Positions 8,777 to 17,413 of a stretch of DNA of 64,000 bases are shown here, piece after piece. The stretch lies in the NCBI GenBank assembly GCA_029027985.1, contig CP119076.1, positions 2,170,001 through 2,234,000 of the forward strand, read 5' to 3'. The DNA comes from Klebsiella aerogenes. GTDB taxonomy: Bacteria > Pseudomonadota > Gammaproteobacteria > Enterobacterales > Enterobacteriaceae. Made by a program: the position numbers and the translations under genes. The notes below the pieces were generated by a model that was given only the letters and a program-made list of their open reading frames with translations, was not told the DNA's origin and searched no databases. The stretch's first letter is position 1, and every line of letters starts with the position of its first letter.

Positions 8777-9685
8777 ATGGTATCTACAACAGCATCGGCC
8801 ATCAAAGAATGGCGGAAAAATAATAAGGTCATTTGTAACGTTAAACTTAAATATAAAAAGGTATTGCGCAAATGCAGAGAAATACCTTTAACAGGAGGAA
8901 AGTACAAGGAATATCAACAATTTTGCCAAACCTATGCCTGTGCCAAATTAACCGGCGCTACCCCGGGATTGGTCAGCTTTGAAGATAAACCTTTTAAAGC
9001 TTATTTAAATAAGAAAATGTCGAAAAGGGCCAAGCTGAATATTGCTCACGGCGCGTTACAGTTCATCGAAAAAAGGTTTAATCCGGACGTATTGCCGCAG
9101 TTGTATAATGTCACGGCGTTTGGTCGCTCGATGATCGACATCCCGTTGAAGAATGGGACCAGCCTGGAAGTGAAACTGCTGGCGTCGCCGTTTCAGGAGG
9201 AAGGGGAGCTGATGTTGCAGATGTTCCTCGACAATAAACGGGTATACAGCATCTGTTTCTCCTGCACTGAACAAGGCAGCGCGTGGATCGGCGGTATTCA
9301 GGGCGGTAAAGATATTAGCAACGATGAAGTCAAAGCGTTGACAAAAGAACTCTACGGAACGCGGCCAAAAAACCTGATTATCACTTTGCTGTACGGTTTA
9401 TTGCGCCATTTTGATATCCGCGAGATCTACGCCATCGACAGCGATTACCACGTGAAGAGCGACAAGGTGAAAGCCAGTTACTCGGAGCTGTGGCTGGACA
9501 TTGGCGGCGAGAAACAGCGACGCGGTTGGTACAAATTGCCTGCGGAAGAGATTAAAAAGCGTCTCGAAGAGGTCAAAAGTAAACACCGCAGCCAGTTCAT
9601 TAAACGTGAAGGTTTAAAAGAGTTGGCGCAGCTGGATCTGATTGCTGCCTTACGGGAAATTAGCGTCGGTCAACACGCCCATTAA
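8777..9685 (+). CDS. VirK/YbjX family protein (DUF535)
   Basis: 302 residues with the family's central blocks: LNIAHGALQFIEKRF, a PL.NG..LEVKLL...FQEEGELMLQMF strand region, YSICFS, GGIQGG near residue 175, and DYHVKSDKVKASYSELWLDIGG. Members are about 310-330 residues, so the N terminus is slightly short. A stop two codons before the ATG at 8777 fixes the longest possible start; the ribosome site (GGA) is poor. The first 200 bp are much richer in A+T than the rest. VirK homologues affect outer-membrane protein or antimicrobial-peptide phenotypes in Shigella and Salmonella; the biochemical role is unknown. It stands alone on its strand. Confidence 0.8.
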   Translation: MVSTTASAIKEWRKNNKVICNVKLKYKKVLRKCREIPLTGGKYKEYQQFCQTYACAKLTGATPGLVSFEDKPFKAYLNKKMSKRAKLNIAHGALQFIEKRFNPDVLPQLYNVTAFGRSMIDIPLKNGTSLEVKLLASPFQEEGELMLQMFLDNKRVYSICFSCTEQGSAWIGGIQGGKDISNDEVKALTKELYGTRPKNLIITLLYGLLRHFDIREIYAIDSDYHVKSDKVKASYSELWLDIGGEKQRRGWYKLPAEEIKKRLEEVKSKHRSQFIKREGLKELAQLDLIAALREISVGQHAH

Positions 9686-10012
9686 CCGTTAAAACTGGAT
9701 TGCCGATCGGCCGGGGGCGGCGGGTCGGCAAGCCTGTTTATCTCATTTCTCTCCCCTCAACCTCGCCTAACACCTCCCATCTTTTGCTCCTGACGCGTCT
9801 ATCAACTTCCTTTTATAAATTAAAAAATTTTAAACATTTTATGCGTTTTAATTTTACATAAGATTTACACATTCATATACTTTCTTACGTTCTTCGCCCT
9901 GGTCTGGGGCGTCCAACCAACAGGTTATATGCGCTGTGTTATGAAAATTCGCATCAGCGTTATTAAGAATAAATACTTTGGTTATATCGACTTATGTCGA
10001 ATGGGATGAAAT
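9686..10012 (+). promoter_or_regulatory. Leader and sigma-70 promoter of the PQQ dehydrogenase gene
   Basis: Within this 327-bp gap a good sigma-70 promoter reads TTTACA at 9853-9858, a 17-bp spacer, and TATACT at 9876-9881, giving an mRNA leader of about 125 nt. Just after the VirK-family stop there is a hairpin with arms TTGCCGA/TCGGCAA (about 9701-9732) but without a U-run, so it is at best a weak terminator. No other gene is seen. Confidence 0.6.
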
Positions 10013-12418
10013 ATGGACGAACAAAAAGGTAGCGGTCGAGGGATATTCTTCACCGTATACCGATTATTATTTGTACTGCTGAGTTTTGGCATTGGGATTT
10101 TCTTAACTATCTGGGGTGGCAAACTCCTCTCACTGGGCGGCAGCGCCTGGTATCTGCTAGCCGGTCTGGCTTATCTATTCATCGCCGTCGGTTACTTCAC
10201 CCGCAGTCGATATGCTCTTCCTCTTGCCGTTATTACCTTCCTGTTAACCCTGGCCTGGGCGCTGTATGAAGTGCAGTTCAGCTACTGGGGATTGATTCCG
10301 CGTTTGGTGGTTCCTGCGCTGATGCTGATGTTAGCCCTGTGGCTGGCGACGGCGATGCCGGTGGCCCGCGCTCGCGTGCGCTTCGCTAACTGGAGCGCCT
10401 CGATCATCTTTATCGCGCTGCTGGCAACGCTGGTTTCGGCGTTTTATCCGCACGGCGGGATCCACAATGGCGTGGTGAAAGCGGCGAGCGATAACACGCC
10501 GACCCTGGCGTCGCAAAGCGACAACTGGGAATTCTTCGGCCGCGATGCGTCCGGCACCCGTTTTGCGCCTTATGACGACATTACGCCGGAAAACGTGCAT
10601 AAACTGAAAGTCGCCTGGACATACCACACCGGCCGCCGTCTGACCGGCCCGGCTATCGGCGTTGACGAAAACACGCCGTTGCAAATTGGCGACACGTTGT
10701 ACTCCTGTACGCCGCTCAATGTGGTGACCGCCATCGATGCCGATACCGGCAAAGCACGCTGGCGTTTTGACCCCCATGCGCAGACGGCGGAACACGTAAC
10801 CTGCCGCGGCGTGGGCTACTATGACGCGCAGAGTGACGATACGCTCAGCGCGGCAGAGAAGGCCAGCCCGGCGCTGCAACAGTGCCCGCAGCGTATTCTG
10901 GTGTCGACCGTTGACGCGCGCCTGCTGGCGCTGAATGCGAAAACCGGCGAACTTTGCGATGACTTTGGCGACCACGGCAGCGTGGATCTGAAGCAGGGCA
11001 TGGGCGACACCGAAAACAGCAAACGCTATCACCCGACCTCAACGCCGGTCATCATGGGGCATATTGCGGTGCTGGGCGGTTGGGTGCGCGATATCGTGCA
11101 CGGCGAGCCTTCCGGCGTGGTACGCGCCTTCGACGTGCGCAATGGTAAGGTGGTTTGGGCCTGGGATGTCGGCCAGCCGGAAAACATCACTGACCCGGAA
11201 AAAGGTCGCGTTTATACGCTGGAAACGCCGAACGTCTGGACCATTCCGGGCTTCGATAAAGAGCTGAACCTGGTCTATCTGCCGACCGGTAACGGTCCGC
11301 CGGACTACTGGGGCGGCGATCGTAATGAAGCCAAAGAGAAATATGGCTCTGCGGTGGTGGCGGTCGATGCCAGCACGGGCGAAACAAAATGGGTCTTCCA
11401 GACGGTTCACCACGATATCTGGGACTATGACCTGCCGTCGCAACCGGTATTGTTCCACATGAAGAACGAGCAGGGTGAAGAGATCCCGGTTCTGATTCAG
11501 ACCACCAAAACCGGGCAGATTTACGTTCTCGATCGTCGTACCGGTAAACCGGTCACCCGCGTTGAAGAGTTGCCGGTAGCCCATCAGGGCGCGGAAGGCG
11601 AACGTTTGTCAACCACTCAACCGTTCTCCACCGGCATGCCGCAGCTTGGCGTCGAACCGCTGACTGAGAAATCGATGTGGGGCGTGACGCCGTTTGATCA
11701 GCTGATGTGCCGTATCGATTTTAAAGAATCGACTTACCTGGGCATGTATACGCCGCCGTCTGAGAAACCGTATATCGAATGGCCAAGCCTGCTGGGCGGC
11801 ATGAACTGGGGCGGTATCACTATTGATGAACGTACCGGCACGCTGTTCGTTAATGATATGCGTATGCCGTTGCGGATGTCGCTGGTGCGTCAGGAAGACA
11901 TGGCGAAATACAAGGTGTCGACTGACGAAGTCCCTGGCTTTATGGGCACCGTGCGTCCGCAAATTGCCGGGCCATACGGCGGCGTGCGGATCGATATTCT
12001 GCAGTCCGCGCTGGGCGTGCCGTGTAATACTCCGCCGTTCGGCACCATGAGCGCCATTGACCTCAACAGCCGCCAACTGCTGTGGCAGGTGCCGATGGGC
12101 TCGGTAGAGGATACCGGTCCGCTGGGGCTGAAAACTCATCTGCATATCCCGCTGGGTATGCCGACTCTGGGCGGCCCAACCTCTACTGCTTCCGGCCTGG
12201 TGTTCTTCGCCGGCACTCAGGATAACTACCTGCGTGCGCTGGATTCGGCCAGTGGTAAAGAGCTGTGGCGTGCTCGTCTGCCGGTCGGCGCGATAGCGGC
12301 GCCGCTGGTTTACAAATCACCGAAAACCGGTAAAGAGTACGTGCTGATTTCAGCTGGCGGCGCCAGCCACTCTCCGGACGTTGGCGACGATATCATCGCC
12401 TACGCGCTGGAGGATTAA
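10013..12418 (+). CDS. Membrane-bound PQQ-dependent dehydrogenase (glucose/quinate/shikimate family)
   Basis: 801 residues, close to E. coli Gcd (796) in size and plan. About five N-terminal membrane helices (residues 15-145) are followed by a periplasmic eight-bladed quinoprotein beta-propeller with tryptophan-docking blades (WEFFGRDASGTRFAP, VWAWDVG, WRARLPVG). The segment TVHHDIWDYDLPSQPV matches the PQQ-site region of Gcd. It would oxidise a sugar or polyol in the periplasm and pass electrons to ubiquinone; the cell must supply PQQ. Outside conserved blocks it differs clearly from E. coli Gcd, so glucose is not certain; another sugar or quinate is possible. It has its own promoter and terminator. 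Confidence 0.85.
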   Translation: MDEQKGSGRGIFFTVYRLLFVLLSFGIGIFLTIWGGKLLSLGGSAWYLLAGLAYLFIAVGYFTRSRYALPLAVITFLLTLAWALYEVQFSYWGLIPRLVVPALMLMLALWLATAMPVARARVRFANWSASIIFIALLATLVSAFYPHGGIHNGVVKAASDNTPTLASQSDNWEFFGRDASGTRFAPYDDITPENVHKLKVAWTYHTGRRLTGPAIGVDENTPLQIGDTLYSCTPLNVVTAIDADTGKARWRFDPHAQTAEHVTCRGVGYYDAQSDDTLSAAEKASPALQQCPQRILVSTVDARLLALNAKTGELCDDFGDHGSVDLKQGMGDTENSKRYHPTSTPVIMGHIAVLGGWVRDIVHGEPSGVVRAFDVRNGKVVWAWDVGQPENITDPEKGRVYTLETPNVWTIPGFDKELNLVYLPTGNGPPDYWGGDRNEAKEKYGSAVVAVDASTGETKWVFQTVHHDIWDYDLPSQPVLFHMKNEQGEEIPVLIQTTKTGQIYVLDRRTGKPVTRVEELPVAHQGAEGERLSTTQPFSTGMPQLGVEPLTEKSMWGVTPFDQLMCRIDFKESTYLGMYTPPSEKPYIEWPSLLGGMNWGGITIDERTGTLFVNDMRMPLRMSLVRQEDMAKYKVSTDEVPGFMGTVRPQIAGPYGGVRIDILQSALGVPCNTPPFGTMSAIDLNSRQLLWQVPMGSVEDTGPLGLKTHLHIPLGMPTLGGPTSTASGLVFFAGTQDNYLRALDSASGKELWRARLPVGAIAAPLVYKSPKTGKEYVLISAGGASHSPDVGDDIIAYALED

Positions 12419-12452
12419 TCGCCGTGCGGTGAAATGATGTGGTTTTAAGCTA

Positions 12453-12476
12453 ACCGCCCCTCGGGGCGGTTTTTTT
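12453..12476 (+). terminator. Rho-independent terminator after the PQQ dehydrogenase
   Basis: An 8-bp GC-only-core stem (ACCGCCCC/GGGGCGGT) with a 2-nt loop and a following run of T on the plus strand. Confidence 0.9.
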
Positions 12477-12501
12477 GTTGGGCCGCGGCTTGGTTGAGTA
12501 A

Positions 12502-13146
12502 TCATGATGATAACGGTAGCCATAGCGCATCCGGGTTGGTGAAATAGTGCTCGACCTCGGCATAAAAGCGGCTGGCGTGCAGGCCATCGACGAAGGCGTG
12601 GTTAAATCTGCCCGCCACAGGAATGATGCCGTTTTTCAGTTTTCCCCAGGTTAACGCCGGTACTGAGGCGCCAACAAAATATTCAGCATGGGTCATGGCG
12701 CTGAAATGCAGCCATGGTAGACAACTGGCGCAAAAGAAGTTTTCGCCCTCGACGATCAGCGGCGAGGGTTCGTGGCTCCTTGCCGCCTCGATACGTGGCG
12801 TTGCGCTATGGCTAAAGGCGGCGAAATCGGCGGCACCCTCGCACAGCACCTGGCGAAACCCTTCACTGGCGGTCATGATCGGCGTCATGACGGCGATCGA
12901 ATCGTATTCGATGATGTCTTCGCCGAGCGCGCGCTGCTTTAGCTGCGGTACCGCGTTGGCGGCACGCAGCAGACCAAACAGCGCCAACTGGAAGAAGGAG
13001 ACGCCGCGATCTTTGGCGCAGGTATACAGGCGCTGCGCTTCAATGGGCACGCACAGATTAAAACTGGGGTTCGCAAAGGTACGATAGAAGGAAAAGTGAT
13101 CTTTACGATGCCAGGTCTCTTTGTCTATGACGCGATAATTAGCCAC
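12502..13146 (-). CDS. Chloramphenicol acetyltransferase-like protein
   Basis: 214 residues with the CAT fold signature. The catalytic HxxxD segment is present as NHAFVDGLHASRF near residue 183, and the N terminus (W.RK.HF.FYR.F..PSFNLCVPI) follows type A CAT proteins. The start is a GTG at 13146 with AAGGAG seven bases upstream. The normal HHxxxDG is NHxxxDG here: the first, non-catalytic His is Asn. It is an acetyl-CoA-dependent O-acetyltransferase by family. Chromosomal CAT-like genes often act poorly or not at all on chloramphenicol, so resistance should not be assumed. It is a monocistronic unit. Confidence 0.82.
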   Translation of the reverse strand: MANYRVIDKETWHRKDHFSFYRTFANPSFNLCVPIEAQRLYTCAKDRGVSFFQLALFGLLRAANAVPQLKQRALGEDIIEYDSIAVMTPIMTASEGFRQVLCEGAADFAAFSHSATPRIEAARSHEPSPLIVEGENFFCASCLPWLHFSAMTHAEYFVGASVPALTWGKLKNGIIPVAGRFNHAFVDGLHASRFYAEVEHYFTNPDALWLPLSS

Positions 13147-13513
13147 GGTCTGCTCCTTAAAAGGGGGAGTCTGTACTATGCAATGATTTCCGCCGGGTGG
13201 CTATCGCGTCTGCGTTCGGGCTGGCGAGCAAATTATTAATTTGAGAAAACGCGCCTATCACTTTGATAAAAACGGCGATGAAATTTCGCCCGAACACGGG
13301 TTGGCGCTCCAGGCACGCCCGTTTCTCCTCACTTTTACCGCGTTTTGCGCGGCGACTCACAAAAAACGATCTGAATCAGCACTCCTTTGATTTATGGCAC
13401 AAATCTTGGGTTTGTTGTCGGTGATGTGAGGCTTTTCTCATGGGTTATGGATAACGCTATTTATGGCGAGCCCGGGATGGCCTGCAATGAACAATCATTG
13501 AGGGGACTGTGTT
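13147..13513 (+). promoter_or_regulatory. Upstream control region of the molybdenum hydroxylase genes
   Basis: This 367-bp region between the CAT-like gene and the xdh fusion holds a sigma-54 promoter (listed separately) and, about 105-120 bp upstream of it, an imperfect palindrome GGCGA-N6-TTCGCC (13274-13290). That is the right distance for an enhancer-type activator site. No gene is supported here; short frames on both strands lack ribosome sites. Confidence 0.5.
13395..13410 (+). promoter_or_regulatory. Sigma-54 promoter for the xdh fusion operon
   Basis: TGGCAC at 13395-13400, five bases, then TTGGG at 13406-13410. This fits the -24/-12 consensus TGGCAC-N5-TTGC except that G replaces the C at -12. 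The predicted transcript starts about 100 nt before the ATG at 13514. Confidence 0.65.
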
Positions 13514-16500
13514 ATGTGTGCTTCACCTTCAGCGCCGCTACGGCGCGTGGATGGATTGGCGAAAGTCAAAGGAACAGCCATTTATGGCGACGATATTACT
13601 TTACCCGGCATGCTCTATGGCGTCTGTCGCTTTGCGGATATTCCCGCCGGGAAAATCGAGGCGATCGATCTTAGTGAGGCGCTGAGCGTTGACGGGGTTG
13701 TCAAAATCGCCACCTGGCAGGATATTCCCGGCACGCCGGTCGTGGGGATCATCGTGAAGGATTACCTGCCTATCGTTAAAGATGAGGTGGTCTTCCACGG
13801 CGACGTGGTGGCGGTCGTGGCGGCAACCAGTTATGAAGCCGCCTGCGCCGCGGCGGATAAAATTCATGTGTGTTACGTGCCTTATGCACCGTTGACTGAT
13901 GTAGAAGCCGCGTTGGCGCCCGATGCGCGGCGAATTCACCCTGAACGCGATGATAATATCGCCGCCCACCACCACACCGTGAAAGGCGATATTGAAAAAG
14001 GTTTCGCTGCGGCAAAGCACGTTATTGAACGTGAATATGAAGTGGGTTTTCAGGAGCACGCTTATATCGAGCCGGAAGTGGTGCTAACCTGGCTTGATCC
14101 CACCGACGGCAGCCTGATTATCTCCGGTTCGATTCAGAACCCGCATCGGGTGCGCAGTTTTGTGGCGAAGTTTATGGGCTGTCCGCAGAGCCAGATCAAT
14201 GTCAAACGTGCGGTGATGGGCGGGTCGTTCGGCGGTAAAGATGACATTATCGATCACCTGGCCTGCCGCTCGGCGCTGATGACCTGTTTGACCGGCCGTC
14301 CGGTGAAGTTTACCTACACCCGCGAACAGTCCATTATCGAAAGCTGCAAGCGTCACCCTTATAAGATGAAATATCGGGCGGGAGTGGACGACGCCGGGCG
14401 TATTCTGGCGATCAAAATTGATATTCTGGCCGACAGCGGCGGCTATGCAGCGTCATCGCCGTTCGTCACCTGGCGTTCTTCGGTACAGGCGGCGGGGCCG
14501 TATAATATTGATAACGTCCATATCGACGTGAAAGCTGTCTATACCAATAACAGCTATACCTCGGCGATGCGCGGCTTCGGTTCGCCGCAGGTGGTCTATG
14601 CCAACGAATCCTTTATGGATGAGATCGCCGAAACGCTCAATATTTCGCCGGTATTGGTGCGTGAAATTAACGCGCTACGCCAGGGCGACACGTCGGTGAC
14701 TGGCCAGCGGTTTGATAAACATACCGTCTCGGCGATTGAAGTCCTGAACAAGGCGGTTAATGCCTCTGAGTTTGCGGCCAAACGTCAGCACTATCGCGAG
14801 TTAAATCAAAAAGGCGGCATTTACCGCTATGGTATCGGCATGGCGCTGAGCTATCGCGGTTGCTCTATCGGCGCGGAAGGGGTGGATACGTCCACGGCGT
14901 TGATTCAGGTCAATGAGGACGGCAGTGTCAACCTGGCGACGTCGGTATCGGAAAATGGTCAGGGGTTGCAGACCGCCATGTCGCTGATCGCTGCGGAAGC
15001 CTTTGGCATTGAACTGGCGGATCTCCATTTTATGGAGCCGCCAACGTCAGTGATTGGCGACGGCGGGTCGACGGCGGCTACTCGTGGCACAATGGTCGGT
15101 GGCGGGGCGATCCTGGATGCCGCCGACAAGATAAAACGCCGAATCCTCAGCGTGGTTGGCGACAGCATCGGCACTTGCGAGCTTAGTGAAACGCGTTGGC
15201 AGGATGGCTTTATCATCAACATCCAGGACAACGAACGACGCATTGATTTCAAAACAGCGGTTAATAAAACCAAATGGGCCAGCGTCAGCTTGACGGAATA
15301 TGGCTGGTTTGTGCCTCCGCCGATCCACTGGGACGAAGAAAAAGGTTGCGGCAGCCCGTACTTTACCTGGGTCTACGGCTGCCAGGTCGCTGAAGTGCGC
15401 GTCAATACCAGCACGGGTAAAACCGATCTGCTCCACGTGACCGCCGCGCATGACGTTGGGCGGGTACTAAACCCGGTCGGCTTCGAAGGACAGGTCTACG
15501 GCGGTGTGGCGCAGGGCTTCGGCTACGCGTTGTTGGAAGATTTCAACATTGAAAACGGTCAGGTGAAATCGGAAAACTTTGACAGCTATCTGCTGCCGAC
15601 GATGAAAGATATTCCACGGATGACGGTGATTGGCGTGGAGAATCCGGATATCGCCGGGCCGCTGGGCGCGAAGGGCATTGGCGAGCCGGCAACCGAACTG
15701 GCGGCGGCGGCAATCAATAACGCGGTGAGTTTTGCGCTGGGGACGCGGTTTAATAAATTACCGTTGACTCTCGAACAGGTGATTCTCGGCTACAACCTGA
15801 AGAAGCCGGTTCGCCAAAGTGAAATGATGCTGGAGGCGGAGAACAAGAAGCAGGTACTACGCCTTACTGATGTGCACGTTACCCGGCCGAAAAGCCTGCA
15901 GGAGGCGCTAACATTGTTGGCAAGTGACGGTGTCACGGCTATCGCTGGTGGCACCGACGTGATCGTGCAGGGACGTTTACAAACCCGTGCGATGCGGCTG
16001 GTGGATATTTCTCATCTGCCGGAACTGACGCAGGTGAGCGAAGATGCCGTCACGCATGAAGTCACGATTGGCGGGGCGATGACCTTTAATCGCATCACCG
16101 ATCATCCGCTACTGCGCGAACGCTACCCGCTGCTGGTGCAGGCCTGCCACACCGTCGGTTCACATCAGATCCGTAACCGCGCCACCATCGGCGGCAATAT
16201 CGTCAACGCCGCTCCCTGTGGTGATTCTATCCCGCCCGCCATTCTTTATGATGCGCGTATCGAGCTGCGTTCGCTCAATGGCGAGCGTACCCTGAGTCTG
16301 GCCGAGTTTTTACTCTCTGGCTATAAAACCCAGCGCCAGCCGAATGAACTGTTGACCAAAGTGATACTGCCGCCGCCAGCGAGGCCGCAGGCGAAAGGCT
16401 TCTACCACCAGTTAGGACGGCGTAACGCGCTAAACATCACGCGTCAGAGTCTGAGCGCACTGCTGGATTTTGCCGACGATGGCACGGTGAGTTACTGCCG

Positions 16501-16729
16501 ACTGGTCGATGGCGCGCTGTTCAGTAAGCCGCAGCGGTTGCTGGATATCGAACGCTGCCTGCTGGGGAAACCCCTCAATAGCGACAGTATCAATAGCGCC
16601 TGCGAGGTGCTGGATAAGCTTATTTACGCCGCGATCGGTAAGCGCTGGTCAGCAGCGTATAAGCAGCCGGTTTTCGTCAATATGTTCCGCGACATGATGG
16701 CCGAGGCGCAGCAGGCGTCAGGGCTTTAA
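13514..16729 (+). CDS. Molybdenum hydroxylase with fused Mo-cofactor and FAD domains (xanthine dehydrogenase-type)
   Basis: One 1071-residue chain. Residues 1 to about 780 form the Mo-cofactor subunit: N-terminal hammerhead (VDGLAKVKGTAIYGDD), GGSFGGKDD near 237, AMRGFGSPQ near 351, and GAKGIGEPA near 718 with the base-like Glu. Residues from about 790 form the FAD domain: AGGTDVIVQGR near 811 and TIGGNIVNAAPCGDS near 889. E. coli has these as separate XdhA and XdhB, or arranges them as XdhD plus YgfM, so the Mo-FAD fusion is unusual and opposite in order to eukaryotic xanthine dehydrogenase. The 2Fe-2S subunit follows. Nearby mocA, yqeC and yqeB suggest a selenium-dependent hydroxylase acting on purines; substrate is inferred. 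Ribosome site AGGGGA. Confidence 0.9.
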   Translation: MCASPSAPLRRVDGLAKVKGTAIYGDDITLPGMLYGVCRFADIPAGKIEAIDLSEALSVDGVVKIATWQDIPGTPVVGIIVKDYLPIVKDEVVFHGDVVAVVAATSYEAACAAADKIHVCYVPYAPLTDVEAALAPDARRIHPERDDNIAAHHHTVKGDIEKGFAAAKHVIEREYEVGFQEHAYIEPEVVLTWLDPTDGSLIISGSIQNPHRVRSFVAKFMGCPQSQINVKRAVMGGSFGGKDDIIDHLACRSALMTCLTGRPVKFTYTREQSIIESCKRHPYKMKYRAGVDDAGRILAIKIDILADSGGYAASSPFVTWRSSVQAAGPYNIDNVHIDVKAVYTNNSYTSAMRGFGSPQVVYANESFMDEIAETLNISPVLVREINALRQGDTSVTGQRFDKHTVSAIEVLNKAVNASEFAAKRQHYRELNQKGGIYRYGIGMALSYRGCSIGAEGVDTSTALIQVNEDGSVNLATSVSENGQGLQTAMSLIAAEAFGIELADLHFMEPPTSVIGDGGSTAATRGTMVGGGAILDAADKIKRRILSVVGDSIGTCELSETRWQDGFIINIQDNERRIDFKTAVNKTKWASVSLTEYGWFVPPPIHWDEEKGCGSPYFTWVYGCQVAEVRVNTSTGKTDLLHVTAAHDVGRVLNPVGFEGQVYGGVAQGFGYALLEDFNIENGQVKSENFDSYLLPTMKDIPRMTVIGVENPDIAGPLGAKGIGEPATELAAAAINNAVSFALGTRFNKLPLTLEQVILGYNLKKPVRQSEMMLEAENKKQVLRLTDVHVTRPKSLQEALTLLASDGVTAIAGGTDVIVQGRLQTRAMRLVDISHLPELTQVSEDAVTHEVTIGGAMTFNRITDHPLLRERYPLLVQACHTVGSHQIRNRATIGGNIVNAAPCGDSIPPAILYDARIELRSLNGERTLSLAEFLLSGYKTQRQPNELLTKVILPPPARPQAKGFYHQLGRRNALNITRQSLSALLDFADDGTVSYCRLVDGALFSKPQRLLDIERCLLGKPLNSDSINSACEVLDKLIYAAIGKRWSAAYKQPVFVNMFRDMMAEAQQASGL

Positions 16730-16770
16730 TGATGACCCAGGGCGCGCAGCGCCCTGTACAGGATAGAGCA

Positions 16771-17229
16771 ATGAGCACAATTAAAGTGAAGGTGAACGGC
16801 AAGCTGGTAGAAGCAAAAGTGGAAGGTAATATGCGATTGCTGGATTTAGTTCGCGATACGCTGCGCCTGACCGCGACCAAAGAGGGATGTTCGATTGGTG
16901 AATGCGGCGCCTGTACGGTGCTGATGGACGGTAATGCGGTATGCTCCTGCCTGGTGTTGGCTAAGCAGTGCGATGACGCGGAAATTGTGACCCTCGAAGG
17001 GCTAAATGATAATCCGATTACCCAGAAACTGCAGGACGCTTTTATCGAGAAGGGCGGAGTGCAGTGTGGGTTCTGCACTCCGGGGGTATTAGTAAGCGCC
17101 ACCGAACTGTTAACCAAAGAGCCAAATCCAAGCGAAACGCAGTTAAAAGACGTGTTAGAAGGCAATATGTGCCGCTGCACCGGCTACCAGCCGATCATCG
17201 ACTCCATTCAACACGCGATTAAATCGTAA
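16771..17229 (+). CDS. 2Fe-2S subunit of the molybdenum hydroxylase (XdhC-like)
   Basis: 152 residues from the ATG at 16771 (AGGA seven bases before); an in-frame ATG at 16729 overlaps the previous stop but has no site and adds a tail not typical of the family. Both clusters are visible: the plant-ferredoxin type (GCSIGECGACTV plus a later CSC) and the helical one (QCGFCTPG and CRCTGYQP). It would carry electrons from the Mo site of the fused upstream protein to its FAD domain. With it the enzyme has all three modules in two chains. Likely co-transcribed from the same sigma-54 promoter. Confidence 0.92.
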   Translation: MSTIKVKVNGKLVEAKVEGNMRLLDLVRDTLRLTATKEGCSIGECGACTVLMDGNAVCSCLVLAKQCDDAEIVTLEGLNDNPITQKLQDAFIEKGGVQCGFCTPGVLVSATELLTKEPNPSETQLKDVLEGNMCRCTGYQPIIDSIQHAIKS

Positions 17230-17247
17230 TCTCTTGTTCCTGATTGA

Positions 17248-17402
17248 CCCGGATGTCGGCTGACGCCTTATCCGGGCTACAGTTGGTAGCCCCGGTAAGC
17301 GTAAGCGCCACCGGGGGAGGGTTCCCGGATATCGGCTGACGCCTTATCCGGGCTAGCAAACGGCGCAGAACCGTAGCCCTGCTAAGCGCAGCGCAAGCAG
17401 GG
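17248..17402. repeat. REP/BIME cluster between the 2Fe-2S gene and fdhF
   Basis: A 32-bp element (CCCGGAT...ATCCGGGCTA) occurs at 17248-17279 and again at 17324-17355 with one difference. Between and after them are two other palindromic units (GTAGCCCCGG... at 17287-17318, and GTAGCCCTGC...GCAGGG at 17373-17402), the last of the same type as in the 558-1510 array. The cluster separates convergent transcription units, the usual place for REP sequences. Confidence 0.8.
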
Positions 17403-17413
17403 ATTGCCGGTCC

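Noticed and set aside
12502..13146. Acquired chloramphenicol resistance cassette
   Set aside because: No insertion sequence, integron site or composition change around the gene; it looks like a resident chromosomal CAT-like gene.
13157..13360. 67-residue minus-strand ORF upstream of the CAT-like gene
   Set aside because: No ribosome site or recognisable domain, and it overlaps the regulatory region of the xdh operon.
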